This document shows positions 34,953 through 44,215 of a stretch of DNA of 64,000 nt, piece by piece; the first letter of the stretch is position 1, and every line of letters starts with the position of its first letter. This DNA comes from Bacteroidota bacterium (GTDB lineage: Bacteria > Bacteroidota > Ignavibacteria > OLB7). The position numbers and the translations under genes were made by a program. The stretch is taken from contig JAFDZV010000033.1 of the NCBI GenBank assembly GCA_018266795.1, forward strand, positions 1 to 64,000, written 5' to 3'. Below the pieces are notes generated by a model. It did no database searches. It worked only from the letters and a program-made list of their open reading frames with translations, and was not told the DNA's origin.

Positions 34953-37745
34953 ATGTCACACCCGCGACGGCATTGCACTGCCATCATTGCAGTTGCGGCA
35001 ACGATGTCATTTCTGATGCTTGCCCTGTGCGGCGAGATCGTTGCTCAGAATCAGATCCTGCGACTCGATCAGTCCACGGCCGGACGAGTCTACTACATCG
35101 CCTTTCCCGATACCACGAACAATACTGTCGATCCCAAGTATCCGATCAATGGGACAGAGAACGAGGCTTCCGTCTGGCTTTTCTCCGACGTAGCCAATCA
35201 CGTCGTCATCTCCAGCAAGGGGCAGCAGATCGATGCCGTGGATCTGGAGCCGGGAGTAATGAAGGTCTACACCTTCAGGCAGTCGGCGGTTGTGACGGAC
35301 ATCAACCAGTCGAGCTCGCCGGTGTTTCGGGTGGAGGCGGCAAAGCCGGTGGTGCTGTATGCATACCTCGCAACGAAGCAGGGGCTGGAAGCCTGGACCC
35401 CGATCCCGGTGGAGATGTGGGGAACCAGGTACTACGCCGCTGCAACCCCGTGGCAGTACGTGCAGGATTACGATGCGAAAGTCGGCATACCGAAGCCTGC
35501 ACCATCGGAGATCCTGATCATCGCGGCGCACGACAGCACGCAGGTCAGCATCGTCCGGGCTGCCGGCGGCGATCTGTACGGCAATCCAACCGTTGTGACG
35601 CTGAACCAGGGGGAGGCATTTCAGGTACAGAGCGGCGACGACTCGCTGCATCGCGACATCGCGGCAACCATCATTCAGTCCAGCAGGCCCGTCGGCGTCA
35701 TTTCCGGCAACACACGCGCCAGTTTTGGAAGCGATCATGCCATACGGGACAACGCGCAGAAGGGGATGCTGATGGAGTGGCTTACACCTGTCGATCAGCA
35801 CGGCAAGGAATTCGTCTATCTCCCGACAACGGACGAGCATACCTACAGTGCTCCGGTTCCGCGCGTGAACGAGTACGTGCGTGTCTACAACACGTCGGGG
35901 AATCAGATCAACGGAACCATCAAGGACAACAGCGCCGGCCCAGCTGCGTTCACGGTGAAACGCGATTCGCTTCAGGAGTTCAGGCTCTTCACATCCTTCG
36001 CTCTGCGGATCACGACGCAGGCTCCTGCGCAGGTGATGATGCACTCCTCCGATGTGGTCAACCTGCATGCAACGCTGCAGATCGGGAACGGCGGGCTTGC
36101 CTACGATTACTACCAGTGGGCGCCATACATGGCGGAGCTTACTCCGCGCGAGCAGTGGACCCGCTTCGCTCCGTACTATGCCCCCACCAATCCATCCACC
36201 ATGCAGCACTACATCGGCGTAGTTGCCGACACGGTGACGGCCCGTGGAGTTGTGATGGAGGACGGCACGGCGTTCCCCTTCTCGCATCGCATCAACGGCA
36301 CGGATCTGATCTGGGGATCGGCTCCGGTACAGCCCGGTAGGACGCACTGGCTTGCCTCCACGAGCGGCGGGAAGTTTACAGGCGTTGTATATGGGTTGAT
36401 GAGAGGTGAGGAATATTATTACGCCGAGGGAAACTACTATGTGGAGACCGAAGCGCTCTCCTACGGATACCCGCTCTCTCCGCATCGAAACGTTCTCGCG
36501 CCGCACGATTCGCTCCGCGTCGACAGTACGCGCAGCGGATGTTCGCAGATCACCTACAACGTTCGTGCAGTCAACTCCTCACCGGTCGGCCTGCGGTTCG
36601 CCGAGCTGGACACCTCATCGGTGAACGCGCGGCTGGTCCGGATCGATCCGCTCAGTGCCGAGGATGTTCTTGGCCGCTCGTCAGTAACGTTGAAGGTGAT
36701 GGCGGTGGACAGCACGCGCCCGATTCATGCGCGGCTGGTGTTCACCGATCGCACCGGAGCCTCCTCTGCCGTTACGTTCGATGCCAGGCCCGATTCGATC
36801 GCGTTCAACCCTTCGTCGGCCCTGCTCTTCGGCAGCACGGACGTTGGCTCCGTTGTCCATCGCGAGGTGACCATCACCAACACGCTTGCGCGCACCGTGG
36901 TGATAAGCCATGTGGATGTGAAAGGGGATACCGGTGTCTTCTCGGTCGTCTCCTCCATTCCCAGACTTCCCGCCACGCTGAAACCGGGTGAGGATCTCAC
37001 GGTAACGGTGGCCATGAACGCCAAGGAGGAGCGTTATTACTACGACACGCTTCTGGTGCCGATCGAATGCAGCACGATGTCCCTGCCGATGAATGGCGGT
37101 GTGAAGATCACGAGCATTCAGACCGGCGATGTGGACTTCGGCGTGAAGGCGCACGTGAGCACAACGACGGAGTACATGGAGATCACGAACGCCGGCACGC
37201 TTCCGCTTACGTTCAGCAACCCGGGCGATCCCGCACATCCCATTACCTGGCCGGACGCCGTGAACTTCAGTATCGCCCAGGCCTGGCAGGACAGCGTGCG
37301 CAATCTCGTGCTCGCCCCGAAGACCACGTTCCGCGTGCCGGTGAACTTCATTCCAACCGTGCCGGGTACGTATCGCACCGTGGCCCGCATCTGGGCCAGC
37401 ACACGCGACCTTCGCGATACCTCTGTCTGGACCGGTGTGCTCCGCGATTCAACAACGGGCGTTCGCGGCACGTGTGCTGAACCCGGAGTTTCGTCCGGGC
37501 GCTTGAGCGCATGGACGGAGGGGAGCATCCTCGATGTGCGATACGATGGTGTCGCAACCGGCCCGCTCCGGATCGAGCTCTACAATGCGCTCGGCCAGCA
37601 GCTTCGCGCCGCCGTGGCCGATGCTGTCGGGACAGAACGCTACGAGGTGCAATGGGATCTCACCGGCCTTCCCTCCGGCCGGTATTACTGTCGCGTTCTG
37701 GACGGCCCGTACACCGTGGTGCAGCCCATACCGGTAAGCTGGTAG
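34953..37745 (+). CDS. Surface-protein array member 7: IgGFc-binding-like head, two Ig-like modules, T9SS-type tail
   Basis: 930 residues from ATG 34953 (MSHPRRH), giving a compact signal peptide (AVAATMSFLMLALCGEIVAQ); ATG 34917 would add 12 residues. Head about 30-500: LDQSTAGRVYYIAFPDTTNN, YAYLATKQGLEAWTPIPVEMWG, VISGNTRAS, YYQWAPYMAELTPREQW, HYIGVVADT, GTDLIWGS and ALSYGYPLSP. The PCxxxPC loop of other members is missing (replaced by LHATLQIGNGGLAYD). Two Ig-like modules (LLFGSTDVGSVVHREVTITN; VDFGVKAHVSTTTEYMEITN with SNPGDPAHPITWPD) precede the tail (845-930; LYNALGQQLRAAV, LPSGRYYCRVLDG, ending PIPVSW). Probably exported and attached at the surface. Sequence otherwise unremarkable for the array. 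Confidence 0.87.
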   Translation: MSHPRRHCTAIIAVAATMSFLMLALCGEIVAQNQILRLDQSTAGRVYYIAFPDTTNNTVDPKYPINGTENEASVWLFSDVANHVVISSKGQQIDAVDLEPGVMKVYTFRQSAVVTDINQSSSPVFRVEAAKPVVLYAYLATKQGLEAWTPIPVEMWGTRYYAAATPWQYVQDYDAKVGIPKPAPSEILIIAAHDSTQVSIVRAAGGDLYGNPTVVTLNQGEAFQVQSGDDSLHRDIAATIIQSSRPVGVISGNTRASFGSDHAIRDNAQKGMLMEWLTPVDQHGKEFVYLPTTDEHTYSAPVPRVNEYVRVYNTSGNQINGTIKDNSAGPAAFTVKRDSLQEFRLFTSFALRITTQAPAQVMMHSSDVVNLHATLQIGNGGLAYDYYQWAPYMAELTPREQWTRFAPYYAPTNPSTMQHYIGVVADTVTARGVVMEDGTAFPFSHRINGTDLIWGSAPVQPGRTHWLASTSGGKFTGVVYGLMRGEEYYYAEGNYYVETEALSYGYPLSPHRNVLAPHDSLRVDSTRSGCSQITYNVRAVNSSPVGLRFAELDTSSVNARLVRIDPLSAEDVLGRSSVTLKVMAVDSTRPIHARLVFTDRTGASSAVTFDARPDSIAFNPSSALLFGSTDVGSVVHREVTITNTLARTVVISHVDVKGDTGVFSVVSSIPRLPATLKPGEDLTVTVAMNAKEERYYYDTLLVPIECSTMSLPMNGGVKITSIQTGDVDFGVKAHVSTTTEYMEITNAGTLPLTFSNPGDPAHPITWPDAVNFSIAQAWQDSVRNLVLAPKTTFRVPVNFIPTVPGTYRTVARIWASTRDLRDTSVWTGVLRDSTTGVRGTCAEPGVSSGRLSAWTEGSILDVRYDGVATGPLRIELYNALGQQLRAAVADAVGTERYEVQWDLTGLPSGRYYCRVLDGPYTVVQPIPVSW

Positions 37746-38184
37746 TTGGTTTCGTGGGATGAGCCGCAGCATGCCCCGGAACGATACGGGTTCGTGTGCC
37801 GTGGTGCCTGCGAAGGCGGCATTCCGCGTCCCGGGGTTCTTCGATTGGCGCGGATTTCTGCGCAGAATGCCGTGCCGGCACCGCCATCGTCGGTTTTTTT
37901 CAGTTGCCGCCGCGACGAAAACGCGGGCGGCGGGTCTTGTCATGCACAACGTAATGGATCACTCCCGCCCGGAGACCACTCGCCGGGCTTGCTCGCCAGC
38001 GGAAGTCTTCTGTTACCTATCTCGTCGTCGACCAATCATACAACAGGGACCATTGCAGTTGTTTTCGCCGATCGCGTAAACAGCATGCTGGACTATGCGC
38101 ACGAATTGCGATAAATTTGTGGTTCGGCCCTCATCCCAAGACGGCCTGTTGTTCAATCAAGACTCGCAAGGCGGAGAAGCTCTC
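37746..38184. other. Intergenic with probable promoter for array member 8
   Basis: 439 bp. The right part is less GC-rich and contains a perfect TAnnTTTG box (38112-38119). Open frames around 37750-38110 on the plus strand have no recognisable product. Confidence 0.5.
38112..38119 (+). promoter_or_regulatory. Bacteroidota -7 promoter box (TAAATTTG)
   Basis: Exact TAnnTTTG match, 65 nt before the start of array member 8. No clear TTG at the -33 position was found, so the call is provisional. It suggests member 8 can be transcribed separately from the rest of the array. Confidence 0.4.
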
Positions 38185-41043
38185 ATGCACGCACGTCGAT
38201 TGCTTCCCGGATGCTCGCCCCGGATATCGGTCCTATCCCTTCTGCTGGCGATTACCATGGTCACCGTGGCATCGGCCCAGTCACCCGCGCTCGATCCTAC
38301 GAGTTCCGGCACCAGTTTCATTATCGCCTTCCCCGATACAACAACCACGATCACCGATCCGCGCTATGTGAATCCGCTTCAGGACCAGATCGCGCTGTTC
38401 ATATACTCTGCGGTGGATAACCAGGTGCACGTCCACGGGCTGCGCCTCGATACGCTTGTATATCCAAAGGCGGGCAAGTTCCTGACTGTCCCGATCCAGA
38501 CCAACAACTTCACGACGGACAGCTCCTTTCTGGTCAACGCCGGAACCACGTCCAACAATGTGTTCCACGTTGATGCGCGCTCGCCGATCGTGATGTACTG
38601 TTATGTGATGACGAAGTTCGGCGGCGAGATGTGGACGCCGATGCCGGTGGAGAACTGGGGGAAGCAGTACTACGTAACCGGTACTCCGGGTGAGATCGTT
38701 GTCGATATGAAGCAGGTGCAGCGGAGCTATCAGCGGCAGAACCGCATGGGCTCGGTGAGCGTCGTGATCCTTGCCGCATACGACACAACGAACGTTACCA
38801 TCTATCCCACCGGTACATTCCTGAACGCGCCGCTGAAGGTAACGCTGAACGCAGGTGACGCCTACGAGATGGAGAGTCTGGTTGATACCATCGCCTCGCA
38901 CAGCGGGCTGCCGCAGCCGGATGTCGGCGGCTCGTTGATCACCTCCAACCGGCCCATCGGGGTGATCTCAGGCAACTCGCGCGCGCAGGTTATCAGCGAT
39001 GTCACCGCGGCAACCGGGAACTCGCTCAAGAATTGCGGGTACGAGTGGCTTGCGCCTTCCGAACAGTTCGGCACCACCTTCGTGTACATGCCCACCATGG
39101 ATTCCCGGCACCTTACCGGTGTTCGCAACGAGAAGGTGAGCGAGAAGCGCGGCTTCGAACAGGTGCGGGCCTATGGTGCATCGCAGGGCCTTTCGCGCAT
39201 CTACTATCAGGTGGACAGTGTCCATTACGACACCTCCATGCTCTCCAGCACGCGCATCATGGATTACAAGATCGAGGCCGTGAAGGCACGTGTCATCCGC
39301 GCGGACAAGCCCACGCAGGTGCTGCTGCATTCCTCCGCGGTATCGCGATACAACGGGACGGGAAAGCCCACGCCGAGCGTGGGCAACTACACCACATGGG
39401 GAGCCTACACCGTTCAGTTGATGCCGCGAGAACAGTGGACCACGTTCGCACCCTACTTCGCGCCGAGTTACCCGTTCGAGACGGCGCACTATATCAATGT
39501 GGTGGCGGACACGAGCCAGTTGGACAAGATCTACAACGAGGACGGTTCCCCGTTCGAGTTCAACATGGGGCAGATTCCCGGAACGGATCTGATGTGGGGC
39601 ACCGCGCAGATCACGACCGGCACCACGCACTACCTTGAAGGGCGCAACGGGGCCCGGTTCTATGCATATGCCTATGGAACACGCGAGGGGCTGGAGAACC
39701 AGACCACGATTACCAGTCTGGACTATCAGGAGGTGGTGGCGCTTTCCTACGGATATCCGCTCGCGCCGGGATACCGGATTCTTCGTGGATCCGATTCGGT
39801 GAAGATCGACACAAACCGTACGCCGTGCGGCCTTCATGTGAAGGCGCAGGCCGTGAACACCGATCCGCTGGGCTTCAGAAGCGCGAAGCTGGACAGCGCG
39901 AACAACCTCGCGCTGCAGTTCGTGGCGCCCGCCTCGGCGCCGGAGTTGATCGGCTACGGATCGGGCGAGTTCATGCTTGTGCCGGTGGATCCGCAGAAGA
40001 ATGCATCGGGCGTGCTGGTGCTTTCCGATCGGTCCGGAAAAACATGGCGCGTTCCGTACGGGTTCACCGCTGCCTCTGTCTCCGTCAATGCCGGTGTGGT
40101 GTTCGATCTGGGCAACGTGAACGTGAACGAGACGAAGGATACCGTGGTGGAGATCACCAACACGCAGACCTTCCCGGTCACCGTATCGCGCGTTCGTCTT
40201 GCTCTGGGCAATCAGTTGATGACGATCGACAGCACGGAGCCGGATGGCCCCGCGCGCATCCCGGCGGTGCCGGTAACGCTGGCACCGGGAGAGAAGCTGC
40301 GGGTGCATGTGCTGGCAACTCCGCATGTGAAGGATCGTGTCTACAGCGATACCCTTCGCGTCTCGCTCTCCTGCTACGACTTCCCGTTGCCGCTTCGTAT
40401 GGGCGCCGTTGGTCCGTGCATCCAGGTTTCGGATCTGGACTTCGGCGAGCTTACGCTGAATCAGTCGCGCACGCTGGTGCTGCGCATCTGCAATCAGGGC
40501 GGCGGCGTTGTGACGTTGAACAATCCTTCCGGTGATTCGGTGATCACATGGCTTCTCGCGAACTTCTCGATCACGCGCTCCGCGCTGGACAGCCTTCGCA
40601 ATGTTCAACTGGGTCCGGGTGCATGCCTGAATGTGCCGGTAACCTTCGTCTCCGCGGTGCCCGGGACGTTCGAGATCACGGCCCGCATATGGGCAAGCAC
40701 GCGCGATTGCCGCGATACTTCCATATGGCATGCAGTGGTAAAGAAGCCGCAGTCGCAGGGGGTCCCGGCGAGCACCGGTGCCGGCTATGCGATCACGTCC
40801 GTGCGACCCAATCCGTTCAGCAACCGGAGCGAGATCGGCTTCACGGTTGGCTCAGCGGGCGAGACCACCGTGGAGATCTACAACGCGGTTGGTGAGCGTA
40901 TGGCACTTCTCTACTCCGGCCGTCTCTCCGCCGGCGAGCATGCCGCGATCTGGGATGCGGCCGGCTTCCCCTCCGGAGTGTATCATTGCCGCATCACCTC
41001 CGGCGCCTGGGCGGCATCGCGCATGCTGATACTCGCGCGGTAG
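38185..41043 (+). CDS. Surface-protein array member 8: IgGFc-binding-like head, two Ig-like modules, classic T9SS tail
   Basis: 952 residues from ATG 38185, after GCGGAGAAG (Shine-Dalgarno); the open frame from 38095 is not signal-peptide-like. Signal peptide: SVLSLLLAITMVTVASAQ. Head about 32-520: LDPTSSGTSFIIAFPDTTTT, YCYVMTKFGGEMWTPMPVENWG, VISGNSRAQ, LMPREQWTTFAPYFAP, HYINVVADT, HYLEGRNGARF and ALSYGYPLAP. The Cys loop is absent (NGTGKPTPSVGNY). Two Ig-like modules (VFDLGNVNVNETKDTVVEIT; LDFGELTLNQSRTLVLRI). The tail has the clearest T9SS type A signature of the array: SVRPNPFSNRSEIGFTV, then IYNAVGERMALL, FPSGVYHCRI, ending LILAR. This supports the same export route for the whole family. 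Last gene of the array, ended by a strong terminator. Confidence 0.9.
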   Translation: MHARRLLPGCSPRISVLSLLLAITMVTVASAQSPALDPTSSGTSFIIAFPDTTTTITDPRYVNPLQDQIALFIYSAVDNQVHVHGLRLDTLVYPKAGKFLTVPIQTNNFTTDSSFLVNAGTTSNNVFHVDARSPIVMYCYVMTKFGGEMWTPMPVENWGKQYYVTGTPGEIVVDMKQVQRSYQRQNRMGSVSVVILAAYDTTNVTIYPTGTFLNAPLKVTLNAGDAYEMESLVDTIASHSGLPQPDVGGSLITSNRPIGVISGNSRAQVISDVTAATGNSLKNCGYEWLAPSEQFGTTFVYMPTMDSRHLTGVRNEKVSEKRGFEQVRAYGASQGLSRIYYQVDSVHYDTSMLSSTRIMDYKIEAVKARVIRADKPTQVLLHSSAVSRYNGTGKPTPSVGNYTTWGAYTVQLMPREQWTTFAPYFAPSYPFETAHYINVVADTSQLDKIYNEDGSPFEFNMGQIPGTDLMWGTAQITTGTTHYLEGRNGARFYAYAYGTREGLENQTTITSLDYQEVVALSYGYPLAPGYRILRGSDSVKIDTNRTPCGLHVKAQAVNTDPLGFRSAKLDSANNLALQFVAPASAPELIGYGSGEFMLVPVDPQKNASGVLVLSDRSGKTWRVPYGFTAASVSVNAGVVFDLGNVNVNETKDTVVEITNTQTFPVTVSRVRLALGNQLMTIDSTEPDGPARIPAVPVTLAPGEKLRVHVLATPHVKDRVYSDTLRVSLSCYDFPLPLRMGAVGPCIQVSDLDFGELTLNQSRTLVLRICNQGGGVVTLNNPSGDSVITWLLANFSITRSALDSLRNVQLGPGACLNVPVTFVSAVPGTFEITARIWASTRDCRDTSIWHAVVKKPQSQGVPASTGAGYAITSVRPNPFSNRSEIGFTVGSAGETTVEIYNAVGERMALLYSGRLSAGEHAAIWDAAGFPSGVYHCRITSGAWAASRMLILAR

Positions 41044-41080
41044 TGAGCAGCTCCGTCGGCATGCGCGCAAACCGGAATTC

Positions 41081-41109
41081 AACAAGGCTACGCATTGCGT
41101 AGCCTTGTT
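41081..41109 (+). terminator. Intrinsic terminator closing the surface-protein array
   Basis: Perfect 13-bp stem AACAAGGCTACGC / GCGTAGCCTTGTT with an ATT loop, 37 bp after the stop of member 8, followed by CTTTTCT. The clearest terminator in the array region. Confidence 0.88.
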
Positions 41110-41414
41110 CTTTTCTCCACTTCGTGCACGCGGTTGTTTCTGTTCGGGCATACTAAATGAATCCGCCAAGGCGTTCCGTTCGTGCGGGATGACTCCGGTG
41201 ACATATCGGAACAGAGAGGTCCCTCCTGGCGGAGCTCGCTGGCGGACGGGAAGGGACGTGGTTGCTACAGATGGGACGGCCGGCGTTCGATGCCGATCGG
41301 AGGTGCCGCGTGCGGCGGTACGATGCGCCGGCATCGATGGGTGATGCCACCGTGCCATCCGCGCAGGTTCCGCACAACGGCCTGGATTCCGATTCGCAAC
41401 GGGTCCTGCCGGTC
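41110..41414. other. Intergenic between array and E1 gene, no gene seen
   Basis: 305 bp between convergent genes. Contains a 15-nt repeat (GCTACAGATGGGACG, 41264-41278) also found at 31264-31278. Nothing else supported. Confidence 0.5.
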
Positions 41415-43421
41415 TCAATACCGCATCAACCTCTCCACGGTTGATCGCAGCCGGCTCTTGGCGAGGAACTGTTCTTCGAGTGCACGATTGAACGGCACCG
41501 GCGTATCAAGCGATCCGCATCGCATCACCGGTGCGTCCAGCCACTGAAAGCACTCCTCCCCGATGCGCGCGGCGATCTCCCCGCCGAAGCCTCCGGTTAT
41601 CGTATCCTCGTGCAGTACAAGGCAGCGGGCGGTCTTGCGCACGGAACTCACAACCGTCTGCACATCCCACGGCAGCAGCGTTCTCAGGTCGATCACCTCC
41701 ACTCCGGCATCCGGCATCTCCTCCGCCAGCTTCAGCGCCCAGTGAACGCCCATGCCGTAGGTTACGATGGTAAGGCCGGCGCCGGCGCGCGCAATCCGCG
41801 CAACGCCGAACGGTATCGTGTAGTAGCCCTCCGGCACCATCTCGCGAATGCTGCGATAGAGCGCCTTGTGCTCGAAGTAGAGAACGGGGTTGGGATCAGC
41901 GAGCGAGGTGGCAAGCAATCCCTTCGCATCGGACGGCGTTGAAGGGTACACCACCTTCAGTCCGGCGACATGCGTGAACCACGCCTCGTCGCTCTGCGAA
42001 TGAAACGGGCCGGCTCCCATTCCCGCGCCGGTTGGCATGCGCACGGTAACATTTACCGGCTCGCCCCAGCGGTAATGAGTCTTCGCGAGGTTGTTCACGA
42101 TCTGATTGAACCCGCAGGCCACGAAGTCCGCGAACTGCATCTCCACCATGGAAGCGCGGCCGCGCAGGGCAAGCCCCAGCGAGGCGCCCAGGATTGCGGA
42201 CTCGCAGAGCGGGGTGTTTCGCACGCGCTCCGAACCGAACTCCTCGGCGAATCCCTCGGTAACCTTGAACACGCCGCCGTACTCCGCGATGTCCTGTCCC
42301 ATCAGCACCAGCTTTCCATCCCGGCGCATCGATTCGCGAAGGCCGTCGGCGACGGCATCCACGAAGCGCCGTTCGTCTGCGGCGTCGCCCGGAGGCTCCC
42401 AGGCGTCGGCGTTCGAAGGTGCGTAGACGTCCGCCAGCTCCGCAGCCTGGTTCGGGACGATCTCCGGTTCGCTCAACATCCGTTCCACGCCGACTTCGAT
42501 CATGCCCGTGATGCGCGCACGCATCTCGCGCACCATTCGATCGCTTACAACGCCGCTCTCCCGCAGGTAGCGTTCGTAGTTGATCACCGGATCGAACCTT
42601 GCCCAGTGTTCCAGCAGCTCCTTCGGAACATATGCGGTTCCCGACGCCTCCTCGTGTCCGCGCATGCGGAACGTCATCGCCTCCACGATCACCGGCGTGC
42701 GATCGGCGCGCATCCGCTCCGCTACGTCGGCAATCGTTCTGTGCACCTCCAGCACGTTGTTGCCGTCCACCTTCACACCGCGGATGCCGTAGCCGATGGC
42801 CTTGTCGATGAACTGGGCAAAGCGGAACTGTTCGCGGCTCGGCGTGCTGAGACCGTAGCCGTTGTTCTCGATGAGAAAGATCACCGGCAGATTCCATACG
42901 GCCGCAACGTTGAGCGCCTCGTGAAAGTCACCCTCGCTGGCGCCGCCGTCGCCGGAGAACACCATCGCGATCCGGTTGTCGCGATCGAGATTGCTTGCCA
43001 GCGCAATGCCGTCCGCCACGCCGAGCATCGCGCCGAGATGCGAGATCATGCCGATGATGCCGTACTCGAGCGTGCCGAAGTGGAATGAGCGGTCGCGCCC
43101 CTTGGTGAATCCGGGCATCGTTCCCTGCCACTGGCAGAAGAGTCTGTCCAGCGGCATCGCACGCGATGTGAACACACCCAGGTTGCGATGGAGCGGAAGG
43201 ATGAAGTCGTTGCGAGTAAGCGCCTTCGTTGCACCAACGGCGATCGCCTCCTGGCCGATGCCGGAGAACCACTTGCTGATGCGTCCCTGTCGCAGAAGGA
43301 GCAGCATCTTCTCCTCGATCATGCGAGGGAGGAGCAATGCCTCGAGCAGATCGATCAGATCCGCATTGTTGTAACGGGTGCGGTCGTACGTGATGGCAGG
43401 CGGGCTGTCTGTCTGTTGCAT
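41415..43421 (-). CDS. 2-oxoacid dehydrogenase E1, alpha and beta subunits fused
   Basis: 668 residues from ATG 43421 (the open frame to 43646 is spacer). Residues 1-330 are the thiamine-diphosphate-binding alpha part: MLLLLRQGRISKWFSGIGQEA, RNLGVF, and the TPP motif SGDGGASEGDFHEALN...IENN. Residues 350-668 are the beta part: GQDIAEYGGVFKVTEGF, TPLCESAILGASLGLALRG, PTGAGMGAGPFHSQS, VYPSTPSDAKGLL and DLRTLLPWD. The enzyme decarboxylates a 2-oxoacid and passes the acyl group to a lipoyl E2. The pattern is that of branched-chain 2-oxoacid or pyruvate E1; alpha-beta fusions are common in Bacteroidota relatives. E2 and E3 are not in the window. A possible TATACT promoter lies about 90 bp upstream. 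Confidence 0.93.
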   Translation of the reverse strand: MQQTDSPPAITYDRTRYNNADLIDLLEALLLPRMIEEKMLLLLRQGRISKWFSGIGQEAIAVGATKALTRNDFILPLHRNLGVFTSRAMPLDRLFCQWQGTMPGFTKGRDRSFHFGTLEYGIIGMISHLGAMLGVADGIALASNLDRDNRIAMVFSGDGGASEGDFHEALNVAAVWNLPVIFLIENNGYGLSTPSREQFRFAQFIDKAIGYGIRGVKVDGNNVLEVHRTIADVAERMRADRTPVIVEAMTFRMRGHEEASGTAYVPKELLEHWARFDPVINYERYLRESGVVSDRMVREMRARITGMIEVGVERMLSEPEIVPNQAAELADVYAPSNADAWEPPGDAADERRFVDAVADGLRESMRRDGKLVLMGQDIAEYGGVFKVTEGFAEEFGSERVRNTPLCESAILGASLGLALRGRASMVEMQFADFVACGFNQIVNNLAKTHYRWGEPVNVTVRMPTGAGMGAGPFHSQSDEAWFTHVAGLKVVYPSTPSDAKGLLATSLADPNPVLYFEHKALYRSIREMVPEGYYTIPFGVARIARAGAGLTIVTYGMGVHWALKLAEEMPDAGVEVIDLRTLLPWDVQTVVSSVRKTARCLVLHEDTITGGFGGEIAARIGEECFQWLDAPVMRCGSLDTPVPFNRALEEQFLAKSRLRSTVERLMRY

Positions 43422-43620
43422 CGGTATCGTTTCTCGAATACGGGAATCGTGTCGAGTACTGGAATCGCATCGAGGATATGAATCGCGGCCGCCGTTCCTC
43501 GCGGTTGCGGCCGCATAGTATAACAGTTCCTGATGAACCTGGCGGGCTCGTTGCGCCGCACGGGAGCCGGATGCTCCCCGGCAGCCCTTGCCGTACAGGC
43601 CTGTGGAGGTCCGCTGAACG

Positions 43621-43658
43621 GGCAAGCCCCCGATGCCGGAATGCATCGGGGGCTTGCC
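43621..43658 (-). terminator. Strong hairpin terminator after trxA
   Basis: Perfect 16-bp stem GGCAAGCCCCCGATGC / GCATCGGGGGCTTGCC with a 6-nt loop, 30 bp after the trxA stop on the minus strand. No U-tract, but the stem is among the longest in the window. Confidence 0.65.
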
Positions 43659-43688
43659 ATCGTTGAAACCGGGAGATCTTCAGGCAGC

Positions 43689-44027
43689 TTACGCTGTTGT
43701 CGTGGCCATGTGGTTTTCCAGTGCGTCCACCAGCTTCTGCTTCGGCACTGCGCCAACGATCTGCTCCACAACCTGGCCATCCTTGAAGACGAGGACCGTC
43801 GGGATCGACATGATGCCGTACTTGATGGGAACGTTCGGGTTGTTGTCGATATCCATCTTGCCGACAATCGCGCGCCCGGCGTATTCTGTAGCCAATTCCT
43901 CCACCGACGGAGCAATCTGGCGGCACGGTCCGCACCATACGGCCCAGAAGTCTACCAACACGGGCATATGTGTCTGCAGTACCAGTTCATCGAAGTTGCC
44001 GTCGGTGATCTCGAGCGGTGTAGCCAT
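43689..44027 (-). CDS. trxA: Thioredoxin
   Basis: 112 residues from ATG 44027, preceded by AGGAGATTCCC (Shine-Dalgarno). Small cytoplasmic protein-disulfide reductase: [16 protein letters not shown] carries the redox pair WCGPC (about residues 31-35), followed by the structural cis-proline in [13 protein letters not shown] and the C-terminal [12 protein letters not shown] helix. Normal length. Flanked by E1 (downstream, separated by a hairpin) and the FabG-like gene upstream on the same strand, about 190 bp away. Could also reduce periplasmic or peroxidase partners such as OsmC elsewhere in the window (inference). Confidence 0.97.
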   Translation of the reverse strand: MATPLEITDGNFDELVLQTHMPVLVDFWAVWCGPCRQIAPSVEELATEYAGRAIVGKMDIDNNPNVPIKYGIMSIPTVLVFKDGQVVEQIVGAVPKQKLVDALENHMATTTA

Positions 44028-44215
44028 GGGAATCTCCTATGAAAGATGTGTTTGCGAATTTGCCTTGGTAGTCTCGCGGGCACGTTGGAGTACGTGGAGG
44101 GGAGCCTGCCTGTCGAGGGATTGCGGCATCTCGAAGCCGCATATCGTCTGGTCGCGGATAATCTACGGCAAATGGCTGAAACGAATGTACACTCGTTGCG
44201 CCTTCGCGTTGCGCA

